From Myxococcales bacterium SG8_38 (GTDB taxonomy: Bacteria; Myxococcota_A; Polyangia; Polyangiales; Houyiibacteriaceae), in contig LJTN01000001.1 in the NCBI GenBank assembly GCA_001303415.1, forward strand, positions 1-64,000: a DNA stretch of 64,000 bases. The letters run 5' to 3'. This document shows positions 36,551 through 46,033 of the stretch, piece after piece. Position numbers and translations under genes: made by a program. A model generated the notes under the pieces. The model saw only the letters and a list, made by a program, of their open reading frames with translations, was not told the origin of the DNA and ran no database searches. Within the stretch, counting starts at the first letter, position 1. Every line of letters starts with the position of its first letter.

Positions 36551-37696
36551 TCAGTAATCGTGAAGCTCGGCCCAACGCTGCCGATGCTGCGAGGGCGTGC
36601 CAAAGGTCATGTATGCCGCGTGGGCCCGCTTGAAATAGAATCCGATGTCGTGCTCGTCCGTGACACCGATGCCCCCGTGCATTTGGATGGCCTCTTTGGC
36701 GCTGAGCAAGAACGTCTCGGAGGCAATGGACTTTGCCAACGAAGCCAGCCGGGGGACCTCTGCCGGCTTTTCGTCGATCGCCCGAGCCGCAGCCAGCACC
36801 GCGGACCTGGTAAGCGCGATCTCGGTGAAGACCGAGACCGCGCGATGCTGAAGCGCTTGAAACGATCCGATCGGCACGTCGAACTGCTCGCGCTCTTTGA
36901 GGTATGCAAGGGTGTCCGCGAACGCCTGCTCGGAGGCGCCCAACATCTGTGCTGCCAGACCCACCGAAGCTCGATCGAGCACGGACTCGAGCAGTGAAGC
37001 ACCGCCGTCGAGAACGCCGACGATGTCATCGGCCCCCACGCGCAGCCGTTCGAGCCGGACGATTGCTGCATTGAGACCGTCCATGCGATGTTGACGGGTG
37101 ACGCTCACTTCGGCGCGCGCCGGATCGACCAGGAAAAGAGTGGAGCCGCCCTCGGATGTCGCCGCCAACACCATGATGCGATCCGCGACGTGGGCATCGA
37201 GCACCTGTGCTCGCTCGCCACTCAGCTCGAATCGGTCCCCCGATCGCTCAACCGCCACCGCCGGCCTCGGCATGCCCGGAGGTGCGCTCGGCTCATCGTA
37301 GCCAATCGATAAGACGATCTCCCCGCTTGCCACGCCCGGGAGCAAGGACTTCCTCTGCGCTTCACTGCCTCCGAGCAGTAGCGCCTGCGTGCCGAGCAAC
37401 AGCGTTGAGACGAACGGCTCCGGCATCAGCTCGCGCCCGCTCTGCTCCAGGACCACGCAGAGATCAAAAAACCCGAGACCCATGCCCCCGTAGGCTTCCG
37501 GGATCTGGAGGCCGATCCAGCCGAGATCCGCCATCTCTCTCCAGAGCTCCCCGGAGAATCCAACTGGGTCTCCGGTGTCCCGAAAAGCGCGCAGCCGCGC
37601 GGCCGGAGCGCGCTCGCGGATCAGCTCACGGGCTGTTCTCGAGAGCATCTTCTGCTCGTCGTCGAGGAGTAGCGACGGGACCTCATGCCCGCTCAC
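36551..37696 (-). CDS. acyl-CoA dehydrogenase, partner subunit without the usual catalytic Glu
   Basis: 381 residues starting at a GTG that overlaps the previous acyl-CoA dehydrogenase stop (GTGA). N- and C-domain signatures are present (LGWIGLQIPEAYGGMGLGFF, KEREQFDVPIGSFQALQHRA, KEAIQMHGGIGVTDEHDIGF), but the usual YEGTxEIQ segment is replaced by YMTFGTPSQHRQRWAEL, so that glutamate is absent. In steroid degraders, acyl-CoA dehydrogenases work as alpha2beta2 complexes of two different subunits (ChsE/FadE pairs). This gene and its neighbour fit such a pair. Confidence 0.85.
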   Translation of the reverse strand: MSGHEVPSLLLDDEQKMLSRTARELIRERAPAARLRAFRDTGDPVGFSGELWREMADLGWIGLQIPEAYGGMGLGFFDLCVVLEQSGRELMPEPFVSTLLLGTQALLLGGSEAQRKSLLPGVASGEIVLSIGYDEPSAPPGMPRPAVAVERSGDRFELSGERAQVLDAHVADRIMVLAATSEGGSTLFLVDPARAEVSVTRQHRMDGLNAAIVRLERLRVGADDIVGVLDGGASLLESVLDRASVGLAAQMLGASEQAFADTLAYLKEREQFDVPIGSFQALQHRAVSVFTEIALTRSAVLAAARAIDEKPAEVPRLASLAKSIASETFLLSAKEAIQMHGGIGVTDEHDIGFYFKRAHAAYMTFGTPSQHRQRWAELHDY

Positions 37697-38898
37697 TTCT
37701 TTCCCTCCGGCAATCCGAGCACATGCTTGGATACGATGTTCTTCTGAATTTCCGATGAGCCACCCTCGATCGTCGTCGCGCGGGAGCGCAACCACTCGCG
37801 CGTGTACTGAAGATCATCCTCGTCGAAGCCCGGGCCTTCCCAACCCAAGCCCTGCATTCCCGCAATCTTCATGCCGAGCTCGTACCGTTGTTGCTTGAGC
37901 TCGCTACCGACGATCTTGGTGACGGACCCCTCGGGCCCCGGTGTGCCGCTCTCAGCGCTCTGCTGAATGCGGGCAAGCGTCAGATGAAACGCTTCCTCGC
38001 GCATGCCGAGCGCCGCAATCTCGTCACGAAGCAACGGATCGGCGATCGCTCCTTTGGTGATCCCGAGATGCTTCCGCGCTCTGGCCACGACCTCCCGCTG
38101 CGCCGAACCGGGTTGCCGCGCGATCGAACGGCCGATCGAGGACCTCTCGTGCCCGAGAATGGCCTTGGCAATGGTCCAGCCTTCGTTCTCCTTGCCGACG
38201 AGATTGCCCACCGGGACCCGCACATCGTCGAAAAAGGTCTCGCAAAACGGGGAATAGCCACTGATCAGATCGATACGCCGCACCGTGATGCCCGGCGTCT
38301 CCAAGTCCGCCAGCACCACCGAAATGCCCAACTGCTTCTTCCGCGCGCTCGGATCGGTGCGCACCAAGCAGTAGATCCAATCGCTAAGATGCGCGTGCGA
38401 GGTCCAGATCTTCTGCCCGTTCAGCACGTACCAGTCACCGTCGCGCTCGGCCTTGAGCTGTAGGTTCGCGAGATCCGAGCCTGCATTCGGCTCCGAGTAA
38501 CCCTGACACCAGCGCACTTCCCCTCGCGCAATTTTCGGAAGGTGCTCCAACTTCTGGGCATGCGTGCCGTACTCCAGCAGAACCGGACCGAACATCGCAA
38601 GGCCCTGCCCTGCCACCGGACGCGGGACCCCGATGGCCTTCATCTCGGAATGAATGACGTCTTCCTGAGCGCGGCTCAAACCCGCGCCACCGTACTCCTT
38701 GGACCAGCTCGGAGCGGTCCAACCCTTTTCAATGCCTCGATCGCGCCACAGAAGGAGGTCTAAGTCGCGCTCCTCGCACTTCCTTCCGCCAAAGTAGCCC
38801 TCGAATGGACCGCTGCCGCTGGTTCCCCAAAGCGGCCGGGGCGCATTCTCTCGAATCCAAGCGCGCGCTTCTTTCCGAAATGCTTCCAACCCGCTCAC
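37693..38898 (-). CDS. acyl-CoA dehydrogenase, large subunit of a FadE pair
   Basis: 401 residues: WTAPSWSKEYGGAGLSRAQE, WCQGYSEPNAGSDLANLQLK, VLNGQKIWTSHAHLSDWIYC, and the C-terminal IEGGSSEIQKNIVSKHVLGL with a glutamate at the usual place. It resembles the FadE26-, FadE28- and FadE34-type dehydrogenases of steroid side chains. GTG start, four bases after hsaF and overlapping the partner dehydrogenase downstream. Dehydrogenation of a steroid-derived CoA ester is inferred from the operon; which ester cannot be told. Confidence 0.87.
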   Translation of the reverse strand: MSGLEAFRKEARAWIRENAPRPLWGTSGSGPFEGYFGGRKCEERDLDLLLWRDRGIEKGWTAPSWSKEYGGAGLSRAQEDVIHSEMKAIGVPRPVAGQGLAMFGPVLLEYGTHAQKLEHLPKIARGEVRWCQGYSEPNAGSDLANLQLKAERDGDWYVLNGQKIWTSHAHLSDWIYCLVRTDPSARKKQLGISVVLADLETPGITVRRIDLISGYSPFCETFFDDVRVPVGNLVGKENEGWTIAKAILGHERSSIGRSIARQPGSAQREVVARARKHLGITKGAIADPLLRDEIAALGMREEAFHLTLARIQQSAESGTPGPEGSVTKIVGSELKQQRYELGMKIAGMQGLGWEGPGFDEDDLQYTREWLRSRATTIEGGSSEIQKNIVSKHVLGLPEGKK

Positions 38899-38902
38899 GC
38901 GA

Positions 38903-39934
38903 TCACTCCGCGGCCGCGCCTGCCTTTTTCATGGTCAGCGCGACGTCTTCGATCATGTCTTCCTGGCCACCGACCGTCTTCAGGCGCCCGAGCTCGACGA
39001 GAATGTCGGTCGACTTGAGACCGTACTTTTCGGCAGCCCGCTTGGCATGCAGCAGGAACGATGAATACACACCTGCGTATCCGAGAGTGAGCGAGTCACG
39101 ATCGACGCGGACTTTGTGGGTCATCAGGGGATAGACGATGTCCTCGGCAACATCCATCAGCTTCCACATGTCGACTCCGGTCTCTACACCCATGCGATGG
39201 AGCACCGCGACGAATACCTCGAGCGGCGTGTTGCCAGCGCCAGCGCCCATCCCGGCCACCGAGCCGTCGATGCGGCCCGCACCGGCTTCTATTGCAGCGA
39301 GCGAATTGGCGATTCCCATGTGCAGGTTGTGGTGGCCGTGAAAGCCCACCTCGGTGTCGGGCTTCAGCTTCTCTCGAAAGAGCGCGACACGCGCCGTGAC
39401 GTCGTCGGGAAGCATGTAACCAGCCGAGTCCGTGATGTAGACGCAGTTGGCGCCGTAGCTTTCCATCAGCTTCGCCTGCTCCAATAACGGCTCGGGCTCG
39501 ATCATGTGTGCCATCATCAAGAACCCGACCGTGTCCATCTCCATCTTGCGACCGAGGCCGATATGTTGCTCCGAGACGTCCGCTTCGGTGCAATGCGTGG
39601 CCACGCGGATCGTGTGCACACCGCAATCGTGTGCCATTCTCAAATGGTCGACAGTGCCGATGCCAGGCAAAAGAAGCGCGGAAACCTTCGCGTTCTTCAT
39701 CTTGGGCACTACGGCGCGCAGATACTCCTCGTCGGTTGCCGCGGGGAACCCGTAGTTGACCGACGCGCCGCCTAGCCCATCACCGTGGGTCACTTCGATC
39801 ATCGGCACCCCCGCCTCGTCGAGCGCAGTCGAAACCTGCACCATCTGGTCCGTGGTGAGCTGGTGGCGCTGCGGATGCATCCCATCGCGCAGGCTCATGT
39901 CGTGTAAGATGATGCTCTTGCCTCGTAGATTCAT
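38903..39934 (-). CDS. hsaF: 4-hydroxy-2-oxo acid aldolase of the meta-cleavage pathway
   Basis: DRE-TIM aldolase of 343 residues that splits 4-hydroxy-2-oxovalerate/hexanoate to pyruvate and an aldehyde. Motifs: [90 protein letters not shown]. It overlaps the acylating aldehyde dehydrogenase gene (ATGA); the two enzymes form a channelling complex in BphI/BphJ and HsaF/HsaG. With hsaA and hsaE in the operon, HsaF is the best name, but an aromatic pathway ortholog (MhpE/BphI) cannot be told apart by sequence alone. Confidence 0.9.
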   Translation of the reverse strand: MNLRGKSIILHDMSLRDGMHPQRHQLTTDQMVQVSTALDEAGVPMIEVTHGDGLGGASVNYGFPAATDEEYLRAVVPKMKNAKVSALLLPGIGTVDHLRMAHDCGVHTIRVATHCTEADVSEQHIGLGRKMEMDTVGFLMMAHMIEPEPLLEQAKLMESYGANCVYITDSAGYMLPDDVTARVALFREKLKPDTEVGFHGHHNLHMGIANSLAAIEAGAGRIDGSVAGMGAGAGNTPLEVFVAVLHRMGVETGVDMWKLMDVAEDIVYPLMTHKVRVDRDSLTLGYAGVYSSFLLHAKRAAEKYGLKSTDILVELGRLKTVGGQEDMIEDVALTMKKAGAAAE

Positions 39935-40827
39935 GCCGCCTCCGCTCTCAGAATCTCCTCGGCGATGAGCTCGGCCGTCCGCAACCCCGCTGCCGTCATG
40001 ATGTCTAAATTGCCGGCGTATTTTGGAAGGAAATCACCCAACCCCTCGACTTCCATGAAAAAGGAAACTCGGTTTCCATCGAAGACAGGCCCGTTCTTGA
40101 GCGTGTAGCCGGGGACGTATTTCTGCACCTCTGCGATCATCCGTTTCGCCGACTCGAGGATTTGTTCTTCCTCGGGAGGATCGACGGTCAGGCAGTGAAT
40201 GGTGTCGCGCATGATGAGCGGCGGCTCGGCCGGGTTGATGATGATGATGGCCTTGCCGCGCTTGGCTCCCCCGACGACTTCCACGCCCCTGGCCGTCGTG
40301 CGCGTGAACTCGTCGATGTTCTTGCGCGTCCCTGGTCCTGCCGACTTCGATGCCACCGTCGCGATGATCTCGGCGTAGTCCACGGGCTGCACTCGGCTCA
40401 CGGCCGCGACCATCGGAATCGTCGCCTGACCGCCGCAGGTCACCATGTTCACGTTCTGCTCGTCGCGGCCCATCATCTCCTTGAGGTTCACGGGGGGCAC
40501 GCAGAATGGTCCGATCGCTGCGGGCGTCAGGTCGACCATCTTGACCCCATACTTCTTGACGACGTCGTTGTTCGAGTGATGCACGTATGCGCTGGTCGCA
40601 TCCCAGGCAATCTTGACCTCGTCCTCCACGATGTGCGGCTCGAGACCCTTTACGCCGTCGTACGTGATTTTGAGCCCGAGCTCCTCCGCTCGTTTGAGCC
40701 CTTCGGACTCGGGGTCGATGCCGACCATCCAGACCGGCTCGACGATCTCGCTCCGAAGCGCCTTGTAGAGGAGATCAGTCCCGATGTTTCCGGAACCGAT
40801 GATCGCCGCCTTTACTTTGGTCGTCAC
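39931..40827 (-). CDS. hsaG: acylating acetaldehyde/propanal dehydrogenase
   Basis: Oxidises the aldehyde from HsaF to acyl-CoA. 298 residues: [20 protein letters not shown] (NAD fold), [18 protein letters not shown], catalytic Cys in [40 protein letters not shown]. Propanal is the expected substrate in steroid ring A/B degradation, acetaldehyde in aromatic pathways; residues deciding this cannot be judged here. Confidence 0.9.
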   Translation of the reverse strand: MTTKVKAAIIGSGNIGTDLLYKALRSEIVEPVWMVGIDPESEGLKRAEELGLKITYDGVKGLEPHIVEDEVKIAWDATSAYVHHSNNDVVKKYGVKMVDLTPAAIGPFCVPPVNLKEMMGRDEQNVNMVTCGGQATIPMVAAVSRVQPVDYAEIIATVASKSAGPGTRKNIDEFTRTTARGVEVVGGAKRGKAIIIINPAEPPLIMRDTIHCLTVDPPEEEQILESAKRMIAEVQKYVPGYTLKNGPVFDGNRVSFFMEVEGLGDFLPKYAGNLDIMTAAGLRTAELIAEEILRAEAA

Positions 40828-40836
40828 ATCTGCCTC

Positions 40837-41637
40837 CTAGGTGAATCGTACCGATGCGGTCCCGATGCCTTCCACCTCGAGGAACATCTCGTCTCCCGCC
40901 ACCACGGGCTCGAGTGGAACCAGCGAGCCAGACAGCACCACGTCGCCCGCATTCAGGGTGATTCCGTACTCCGACAACGTATTGGCCAGCCAACTCACGC
41001 AATTGAGCGGCGAGTCGAGGGCAGCCGAGCCCAAGCCCTCACTTAGAAAGCGGCCGTTCTTGTACACGCGCATCTCGAGACCGGGGAAATCGAGGCCCGA
41101 GGGATCGACGTGTTGGTCGCCGAGAACGAACAACCCGCAGCTCGCGTTGTCCGCGATGGTGTCTTGGATCTTGATCTTCCAGTCGCGGATGCGGCTGTCG
41201 ACCACCTCGAAGCATGGCATCACGTATTCGGTCGCATCGATCACGTCCTGGTTGGTGACCCCGGGGCCATTCAAGTGTTTCTTCAGCTTGAAGGCGATCT
41301 CGCCCTCCGCTCGCGGCTGAATCAGAAGCTCGCTGATGGGCATGGGCCCGCCATTGGGATAAAGCATCCGGTCGGTGAGATACCCGAAATCGGGTTGAAA
41401 GACTCCGAGCATCTCCTGCACGGGACGGCTGGTCACGCCGATCTTCTTTCCGATGATGCGCTCGCCGTCGTCCTCGATGCGACGATTCACCATGCGCAAC
41501 GACACGTGATAGGCATCCGGGATCGTGATGTCCGGCCAGCGATCGGTCAACGGTGCGACGGTGTGCCGCGCACGTAGGGCGTTGTAGAGCTCGTCTCCGA
41601 GCTGCTCGATCTTTTTTCTGCGCGCCGCATCATCCAT
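40837..41637 (-). CDS. hsaE: 2-hydroxypenta/hexa-2,4-dienoate hydratase
   Basis: 266 residues from ATG 41637. Metal-dependent hydratase of the FAH-like superfamily: GKKIGVTSRPVQEMLGVFQP, PRAEGEIAFKLKKHL, MPCFEVVDSRIRDWKIKIQD, TIADNASCGLFVLG, and the final LVPLEPVVAGDEMFLEVEG. It supplies the 4-hydroxy-2-oxo acid for HsaF. The open frame extends upstream into the hsaA 3' end, but family similarity starts at MDDAARRKK, five bases after the hsaA stop. Confidence 0.9.
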   Translation of the reverse strand: MDDAARRKKIEQLGDELYNALRARHTVAPLTDRWPDITIPDAYHVSLRMVNRRIEDDGERIIGKKIGVTSRPVQEMLGVFQPDFGYLTDRMLYPNGGPMPISELLIQPRAEGEIAFKLKKHLNGPGVTNQDVIDATEYVMPCFEVVDSRIRDWKIKIQDTIADNASCGLFVLGDQHVDPSGLDFPGLEMRVYKNGRFLSEGLGSAALDSPLNCVSWLANTLSEYGITLNAGDVVLSGSLVPLEPVVAGDEMFLEVEGIGTASVRFT

Positions 41638-41642
41638 GCCCG

Positions 41643-42887
41643 TCAAATGAAGAAGTCGGTGTTCTGCTTCCCGAACAATACGCCGCCCATGTTGGCTGCA
41701 GGTCCATCGGGTCCATTGGCGTGGTGCAGCCGAATGGCATGAACGTCTTGAAAGTGCCGGTTGATGGGATGGTCTTCGAACGCGGCGCGAGCGCCGCACG
41801 CCACGAACAGCTGCTCGACGACCTCGGTCGCGGCCTTCACGGCGCGGGCCGAGTCGTTTCGGAAGCAGACGCGTCGCTCGACCGGAATCTTTTCGCCGCG
41901 CTGGAGGTAGCCGAGCATCTCGGTGAAGTTTCTCCGCAGGGTCAGCACCTCACGATCGAGCACTGCAGCTGCCTCGGCCGCCACGAGGCTATTGGTGAAC
42001 GAGTCCTTGGCCTGCCCGCCTGTCGCCTGCGATACCTTCGTCTTCATGAAGTCGACGTAGGCATCGAGCGCGCCGAAGGCTGCACCGACGGCAGGCGTGG
42101 AAACCGACCGCACGTGGATTTGGCCGAACGGATACCTGTAGACAGGCGAGGTGTTTGTCTCGTTGCCTGGGCTCTTCTGCCTGAAACCATCGGAGAACTT
42201 GTGCATGCGATGATGGGGAACGAACTTGCCGTCGACTACGACGTCTTTGCTGCCCGATCCACGAAGTCCCGACACGAACCAGTTGTCGATGATTTCGTAG
42301 TCGGAGCGAGGGACGAGGAAGGTGCGCATGTCGGTTGGCTCCCCGTCTTCCGTCGGCACGAAGCCTCCCAGAAAGGCCCACTCGCAGAAGTCGCAACCGC
42401 TCGAGAATGACCAGCGGCCGCTGAGGCTCACGCCACCATCGACCCATTCGGTCTTGGCCACGGGCATGTACGAAGAAGAGATCAGCGTTCGCGGGTTCTT
42501 TCCCCAGACCTCGTCCTGCGCCTCGCGTGGAAACAGGGCGAGCTGCCACGAGTGCACGTTGAGCACGCCGTAGACCCACGCGCTCGATGCGCACGCTCGT
42601 CCGAGCTCGAGCTGCAGATCGAAGATAATCGACGGGTCCATCTCGTAGCCGCCGTAGCGCCTGGGTTGAACCACCTTGAAGAAGCCCAACCGGTGGAAGT
42701 CTTCGATGGTCTCTTCGGGCAGCTTCCGGAGCTCGGCTGCCTTTTTGGATCGCTCTCGCAGCTTTGGCGCGAGATCGCGGGCGCGTTGGATCAGTTCTTC
42801 GCGCGTGGGGATGGGGCTCTGGTCTCCGTCCATTTTGGGTTCTCCGAGCGCCGTGGGGTCGACGGCCCTGAGTGTTTGATCGGTCAT
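41643..42887 (-). CDS. hsaA: flavin-dependent 3-hydroxy-9,10-seco-steroid (3-HSA) 4-hydroxylase, oxygenase component
   Basis: 414 residues with the acyl-CoA dehydrogenase fold of group D flavin monooxygenases. Characteristic parts: FFKVVQPRRYGGYEMDPSII, ACASSAWVYGVLNVHSWQLA, LSGRWSFSSGCDFCEWAFLG, GSGSKDVVVDGKFVPHHR, CGARAAFEDHPINRHFQDVH. HsaA uses reduced flavin from a reductase (HsaB) to hydroxylate ring A of the secosteroid before extradiol cleavage. It heads the hsaAEGF-fadE-fadE-SDR operon, 41 bases from a KstR-type palindrome. HsaB is not nearby. Confidence 0.85.
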   Translation of the reverse strand: MTDQTLRAVDPTALGEPKMDGDQSPIPTREELIQRARDLAPKLRERSKKAAELRKLPEETIEDFHRLGFFKVVQPRRYGGYEMDPSIIFDLQLELGRACASSAWVYGVLNVHSWQLALFPREAQDEVWGKNPRTLISSSYMPVAKTEWVDGGVSLSGRWSFSSGCDFCEWAFLGGFVPTEDGEPTDMRTFLVPRSDYEIIDNWFVSGLRGSGSKDVVVDGKFVPHHRMHKFSDGFRQKSPGNETNTSPVYRYPFGQIHVRSVSTPAVGAAFGALDAYVDFMKTKVSQATGGQAKDSFTNSLVAAEAAAVLDREVLTLRRNFTEMLGYLQRGEKIPVERRVCFRNDSARAVKAATEVVEQLFVACGARAAFEDHPINRHFQDVHAIRLHHANGPDGPAANMGGVLFGKQNTDFFI

Positions 42888-42927
42888 GCAGTCACCGCTT
42901 TACAGATGAGTCGCCTCAGGCCATAAA

Positions 42928-42955
42928 CTAGAACACGTTCTAGCCCACGGGCTAG
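42928..42955. promoter_or_regulatory. double KstR-type operator in the hsaA/amidohydrolase divergent region
   Basis: CTAGAACACGTTCTAG (42928-42943) has 7-bp arms and contains TAGAACACGTTCTA, a full match to TnnAACnnGTTnnA, the motif reported for mycobacterial KstR. A second dyad, CTAGCCCACGGGCTAG (42940-42955), shares its first four bases. The site lies between hsaA (minus) and the amidohydrolase gene (plus), so it could control both. Confidence 0.72.
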
Positions 42956-43019
42956 CGCGTGTCCAGCGGGCTCTGTTCATTGTAGGGCTCAGGCTGGGAC
43001 CCGGAAAGGACGCAATTTC

Positions 43020-43892
43020 ATGCCGATACCGAGTGGTCTCAAAGCCATCGATCTGATGATGAACATCCCCGATGGGGATCCCTCCGCCTGGTACGAATTC
43101 ATGAAGCCGCTGCTGCTGGACGAGGAGAGCCGAAAGGTCTTCAAGATGCCGGCGCAATACATGTTCAAAGACATCCCCGAGATCGAAACCCAACAGGACT
43201 ATGTCCAGTACGCCCTCGACGAGATGGACAAGTGGGACGTCGAGCGAGCGATGCTCGGGATTTCCGGGCCCAATTCGACCAATCTGGAGGCCTGTCGGCG
43301 CCATCCGGATCGGTTTTTCCCTTCCTATGGAGCAAACCCAAACAACGGGATGGAGGAGGTCCGCGCCATTCGACGTATGCACAAGGACCATGGGCTCAAG
43401 GCGGTCACTGGATTTCCATCCGGCCTCTGCCCGCAGGTCGCGCTCAACGACAAGAAGTACTACCCGATCTATGCGACGTGCATCGACCTCGGCATCCCCA
43501 TCTGCCTCACGGTGGGGGTCCCCGGCCCCCGGATTCCCATGGAGCCGCAGAAGGTGGAGCACATCGACGAAGTCTGCTGGTTCTTCCCGGAGCTGAAGCT
43601 CGTCATGCGCCACGGCGGCGAGCCGTGGGTCGACCTGGCGGTCAAGCTCATGCTCAAGTATCCGAACCTCTACTACAGCACCAGCGCCTTCGCGCCGAAG
43701 CACTACCCCAAGGCGATCATCGACTACGCCAACACCCGAGGCGCCGACAAGGTCATGTACGCCGGGTACTTTCCCATGGGGCTGTCTCTCGAGCGCATCT
43801 TCACGGAAATGCAGAACGTTCCCTTCAAGGACCACGTTTGGCCGAAGTTCCTCCGCGAGAACGCGATCCGCGTCTTTCAGCTGGAAGGCTGA
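43020..43892 (+). CDS. amidohydrolase (amidohydrolase-2 family)
   Basis: 290 residues of the TIM-barrel metal hydrolase/decarboxylase group: YALDEMDKWDVERAMLGISG, HPDRFFPSYGANPNNGMEEV, KAVTGFPSGLCPQVALNDKK, ELKLVMRHGGEPWVDLAVKL, and VMYAGYFPMGLSLERIFTE. The N-terminal HxH usual in this family is not seen near the start (IDLMMNIP), so metal binding may differ. Divergent from hsaA across the shared operator, so probably part of the same regulon; its reaction is unknown. RBS GGAAAGGA is well placed. Confidence 0.8.
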   Translation: MPIPSGLKAIDLMMNIPDGDPSAWYEFMKPLLLDEESRKVFKMPAQYMFKDIPEIETQQDYVQYALDEMDKWDVERAMLGISGPNSTNLEACRRHPDRFFPSYGANPNNGMEEVRAIRRMHKDHGLKAVTGFPSGLCPQVALNDKKYYPIYATCIDLGIPICLTVGVPGPRIPMEPQKVEHIDEVCWFFPELKLVMRHGGEPWVDLAVKLMLKYPNLYYSTSAFAPKHYPKAIIDYANTRGADKVMYAGYFPMGLSLERIFTEMQNVPFKDHVWPKFLRENAIRVFQLEG

Positions 43893-46005
43893 TCGAGCGT
43901 TTCTTCGAAATTCGGAACGCTCGAAACGGATGCCGAGTGAAGTCGGGTGGCACGAGCGTGCTCGTCATGTCGTTGACTCGAAATCGTTTCACGATGGATT
44001 GCTCGAGCGTAAAGCCCTGGGCATGCGTGGTGAAGAGGACCTCTCCCTGATCATCGAGACAGCGCATCGCATGGTTGATCAGCGCTTCGTGATCCTTGTG
44101 GATGTTGAAATCGCCCTTGCTCATCTTCGACCGTGAGAAGGTAGGCGGGTTGATGAAGATCCAGTCGTACTTGGATCGGGCCTTCGCCATCCAGCGCGTG
44201 GCATCATCGCGATAAAAGCGGTGCCGTTCCGGGTCGAGCCCATTGATCCGAAAGTTTCTTTTGCCCCATTCGAGATAGGTGTTGGACAGGTCGACGCTGG
44301 TCGTCTGCTCCGCACCACCCACCGCCGCTGCCACGCTCACCGAGCAGGTGTACGCAAAAAGATTCAATGCTCTCTGGTCGCCACAACGCTCGAGCGCGTA
44401 CGCACGAACGGCGCGGTGATCGAGGAAAAGCCCGGTATCGATACGATCTTCGAGATTGACGATGAACTGGAGCTTGCCCTCGCGCACCGTCATCTCCTTC
44501 TCCCGCTGCGAGAGGCGCGCATACTGGTCCCCCTGGTCGTGCCTATGGCGCACTTTGACCAGGAGGTCTTGCGAGTCGATCCCCAGCGCTTCGGGCAACG
44601 TGAGCAAGACGTCCTGCACGCGCTGCTGGGCACGATCGTCGGTGGAGTCGCCTTCCTTCTCGAAAACGTGAACGACTGCCTTGGTCCGATAACGGTCGAC
44701 CGCTACGTCATATTCCGGGATGTCTCCGTCGTAGAGGCGGTAGCAGTCAATCTCGTTTCGTTGGGCCCAGCGTTCCCACTTCTTTCGATTCTTCTTGATT
44801 CGGTTGGCGAACATCTCGGCCCTGGGGCTAGGCTTTCTCCAAGCAGGCGCTGCATCGGATCCTTCCGCCAACCCACGAATCGGCAGTTCGAGGAGCCGGC
44901 ACTCGATGGCGCCGTTGTAGAGCACGTGGCGACGCGTCGGGCGAAGCCCGAGATGCTTGAGGCTCTCCCCATGCGCTGCAAACACGTATGCCGTCCATCC
45001 GTCGAAGCCGCGCTTCAGCACGTCACCCAACGCTTGGTAGAAGAGAAACATCGTGCTCTGCTCCCCCAACCGATGCCCGTACGGAGGATTGCAAACCAGG
45101 ATGCCGCGCTCGGCTGGCTTCGCGACGCGAGACAGCTCCGTCGACGAGAGAGTTACGTGCTGCTCGACGGCCGCCGCGCGAAGGTTTTCCCGTGCATGCG
45201 ACAAGGCTACATCCGACGCGTCGTACCCGAAGATGGGGGCTGGACACGCTGCATTGCGCTCCTTCTCAGCCGCGTCCCACTCGGAGCGAAAGGCACGATG
45301 GTCATGCTTGAGCCAAGACCCGAAGCCGAAGCGCTTTCGCAACAACCCGGGCGCGCAGCGAGTCGCCATCAACGCCGCTTCGATCAGAAACGTTCCGGAG
45401 CCACAAGTCGGATCCGCGAGCGCAAGCCCGCGAGCGCATGCTTCCGGCCAGCCCGCCAAGTACAAGATCGCCGCCGCCAGGTTTTCCTTGAGCGGCGCTT
45501 TGCCGCCCGCTTGCCGATAGCCTCGCCGGTGTAAGGCCTCCCCCGAGAAATCGAGCGCCATCTCGTGGTGAGTCTCGCCGACGTGCAGATGGAATCGAAT
45601 GTCGGGATTCTTCTTGTCGATGCTCGGACGCGAGCCGACATGCGCACGAAAGCCATCGACGATCGCATCCTTGGCTCGCTGCACCCAGAAGTGTGAAGCA
45701 AACGGGCTCTTCGGGGTCTGCGAGCTGCCGATGGCGAACGTCCGGGAGGCATCGAAGTGCTCCCACCAACAAACCTGCCGAAGCGCCTCGTACAGCGCTG
45801 CGTCGTCCTTTGCCTCGATCTCGGCCAGTGACAAGAGCACGCGCGAGGCGACCCGAGACCAAAGGCACAACCGATATCCTCCACGAAGCGATGCCAGCAC
45901 GGCAACCGAGGTGGGCCGAACCTCGGTCACCTCCATGCCGAGCGCACGCACCTCGTCCGCGAGCACTTCTTCACAACCCTTCGGACAGGGAAGCACCCAC
46001 CGCAA
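43825..46005 (-). CDS. rlmKL: bifunctional 23S rRNA methyltransferase RlmK/RlmL
   Basis: About 726 residues. The N-terminal half has the THUMP domain and the N2-G2445 methyltransferase (LADPTCGSGTFLIEAALMAT, ILVCNPPYGHRLGEQSTM). The C-terminal half has the m7G2069 methyltransferase (RALNLFAYTCSVSVAAAVGG, KYDWIFINPPTFSRSKMSKG). The start is uncertain: similarity begins at RWVLPCPKGCEEVLADEV, so TTG 46005 or GTG 45996 are the candidates; the frame is open further upstream within the TetR gene. The last 68 bases run antisense into the amidohydrolase gene. A housekeeping gene at the end of a catabolic operon is unusual. Confidence 0.88.
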   Translation of the reverse strand: MRWVLPCPKGCEEVLADEVRALGMEVTEVRPTSVAVLASLRGGYRLCLWSRVASRVLLSLAEIEAKDDAALYEALRQVCWWEHFDASRTFAIGSSQTPKSPFASHFWVQRAKDAIVDGFRAHVGSRPSIDKKNPDIRFHLHVGETHHEMALDFSGEALHRRGYRQAGGKAPLKENLAAAILYLAGWPEACARGLALADPTCGSGTFLIEAALMATRCAPGLLRKRFGFGSWLKHDHRAFRSEWDAAEKERNAACPAPIFGYDASDVALSHARENLRAAAVEQHVTLSSTELSRVAKPAERGILVCNPPYGHRLGEQSTMFLFYQALGDVLKRGFDGWTAYVFAAHGESLKHLGLRPTRRHVLYNGAIECRLLELPIRGLAEGSDAAPAWRKPSPRAEMFANRIKKNRKKWERWAQRNEIDCYRLYDGDIPEYDVAVDRYRTKAVVHVFEKEGDSTDDRAQQRVQDVLLTLPEALGIDSQDLLVKVRHRHDQGDQYARLSQREKEMTVREGKLQFIVNLEDRIDTGLFLDHRAVRAYALERCGDQRALNLFAYTCSVSVAAAVGGAEQTTSVDLSNTYLEWGKRNFRINGLDPERHRFYRDDATRWMAKARSKYDWIFINPPTFSRSKMSKGDFNIHKDHEALINHAMRCLDDQGEVLFTTHAQGFTLEQSIVKRFRVNDMTSTLVPPDFTRHPFRAFRISKKRSISLPAERRGSRSRGGTSAKRGP

Positions 46006-46033
46006 CCGTGGCGACGAACCGATGACCCCTCGT

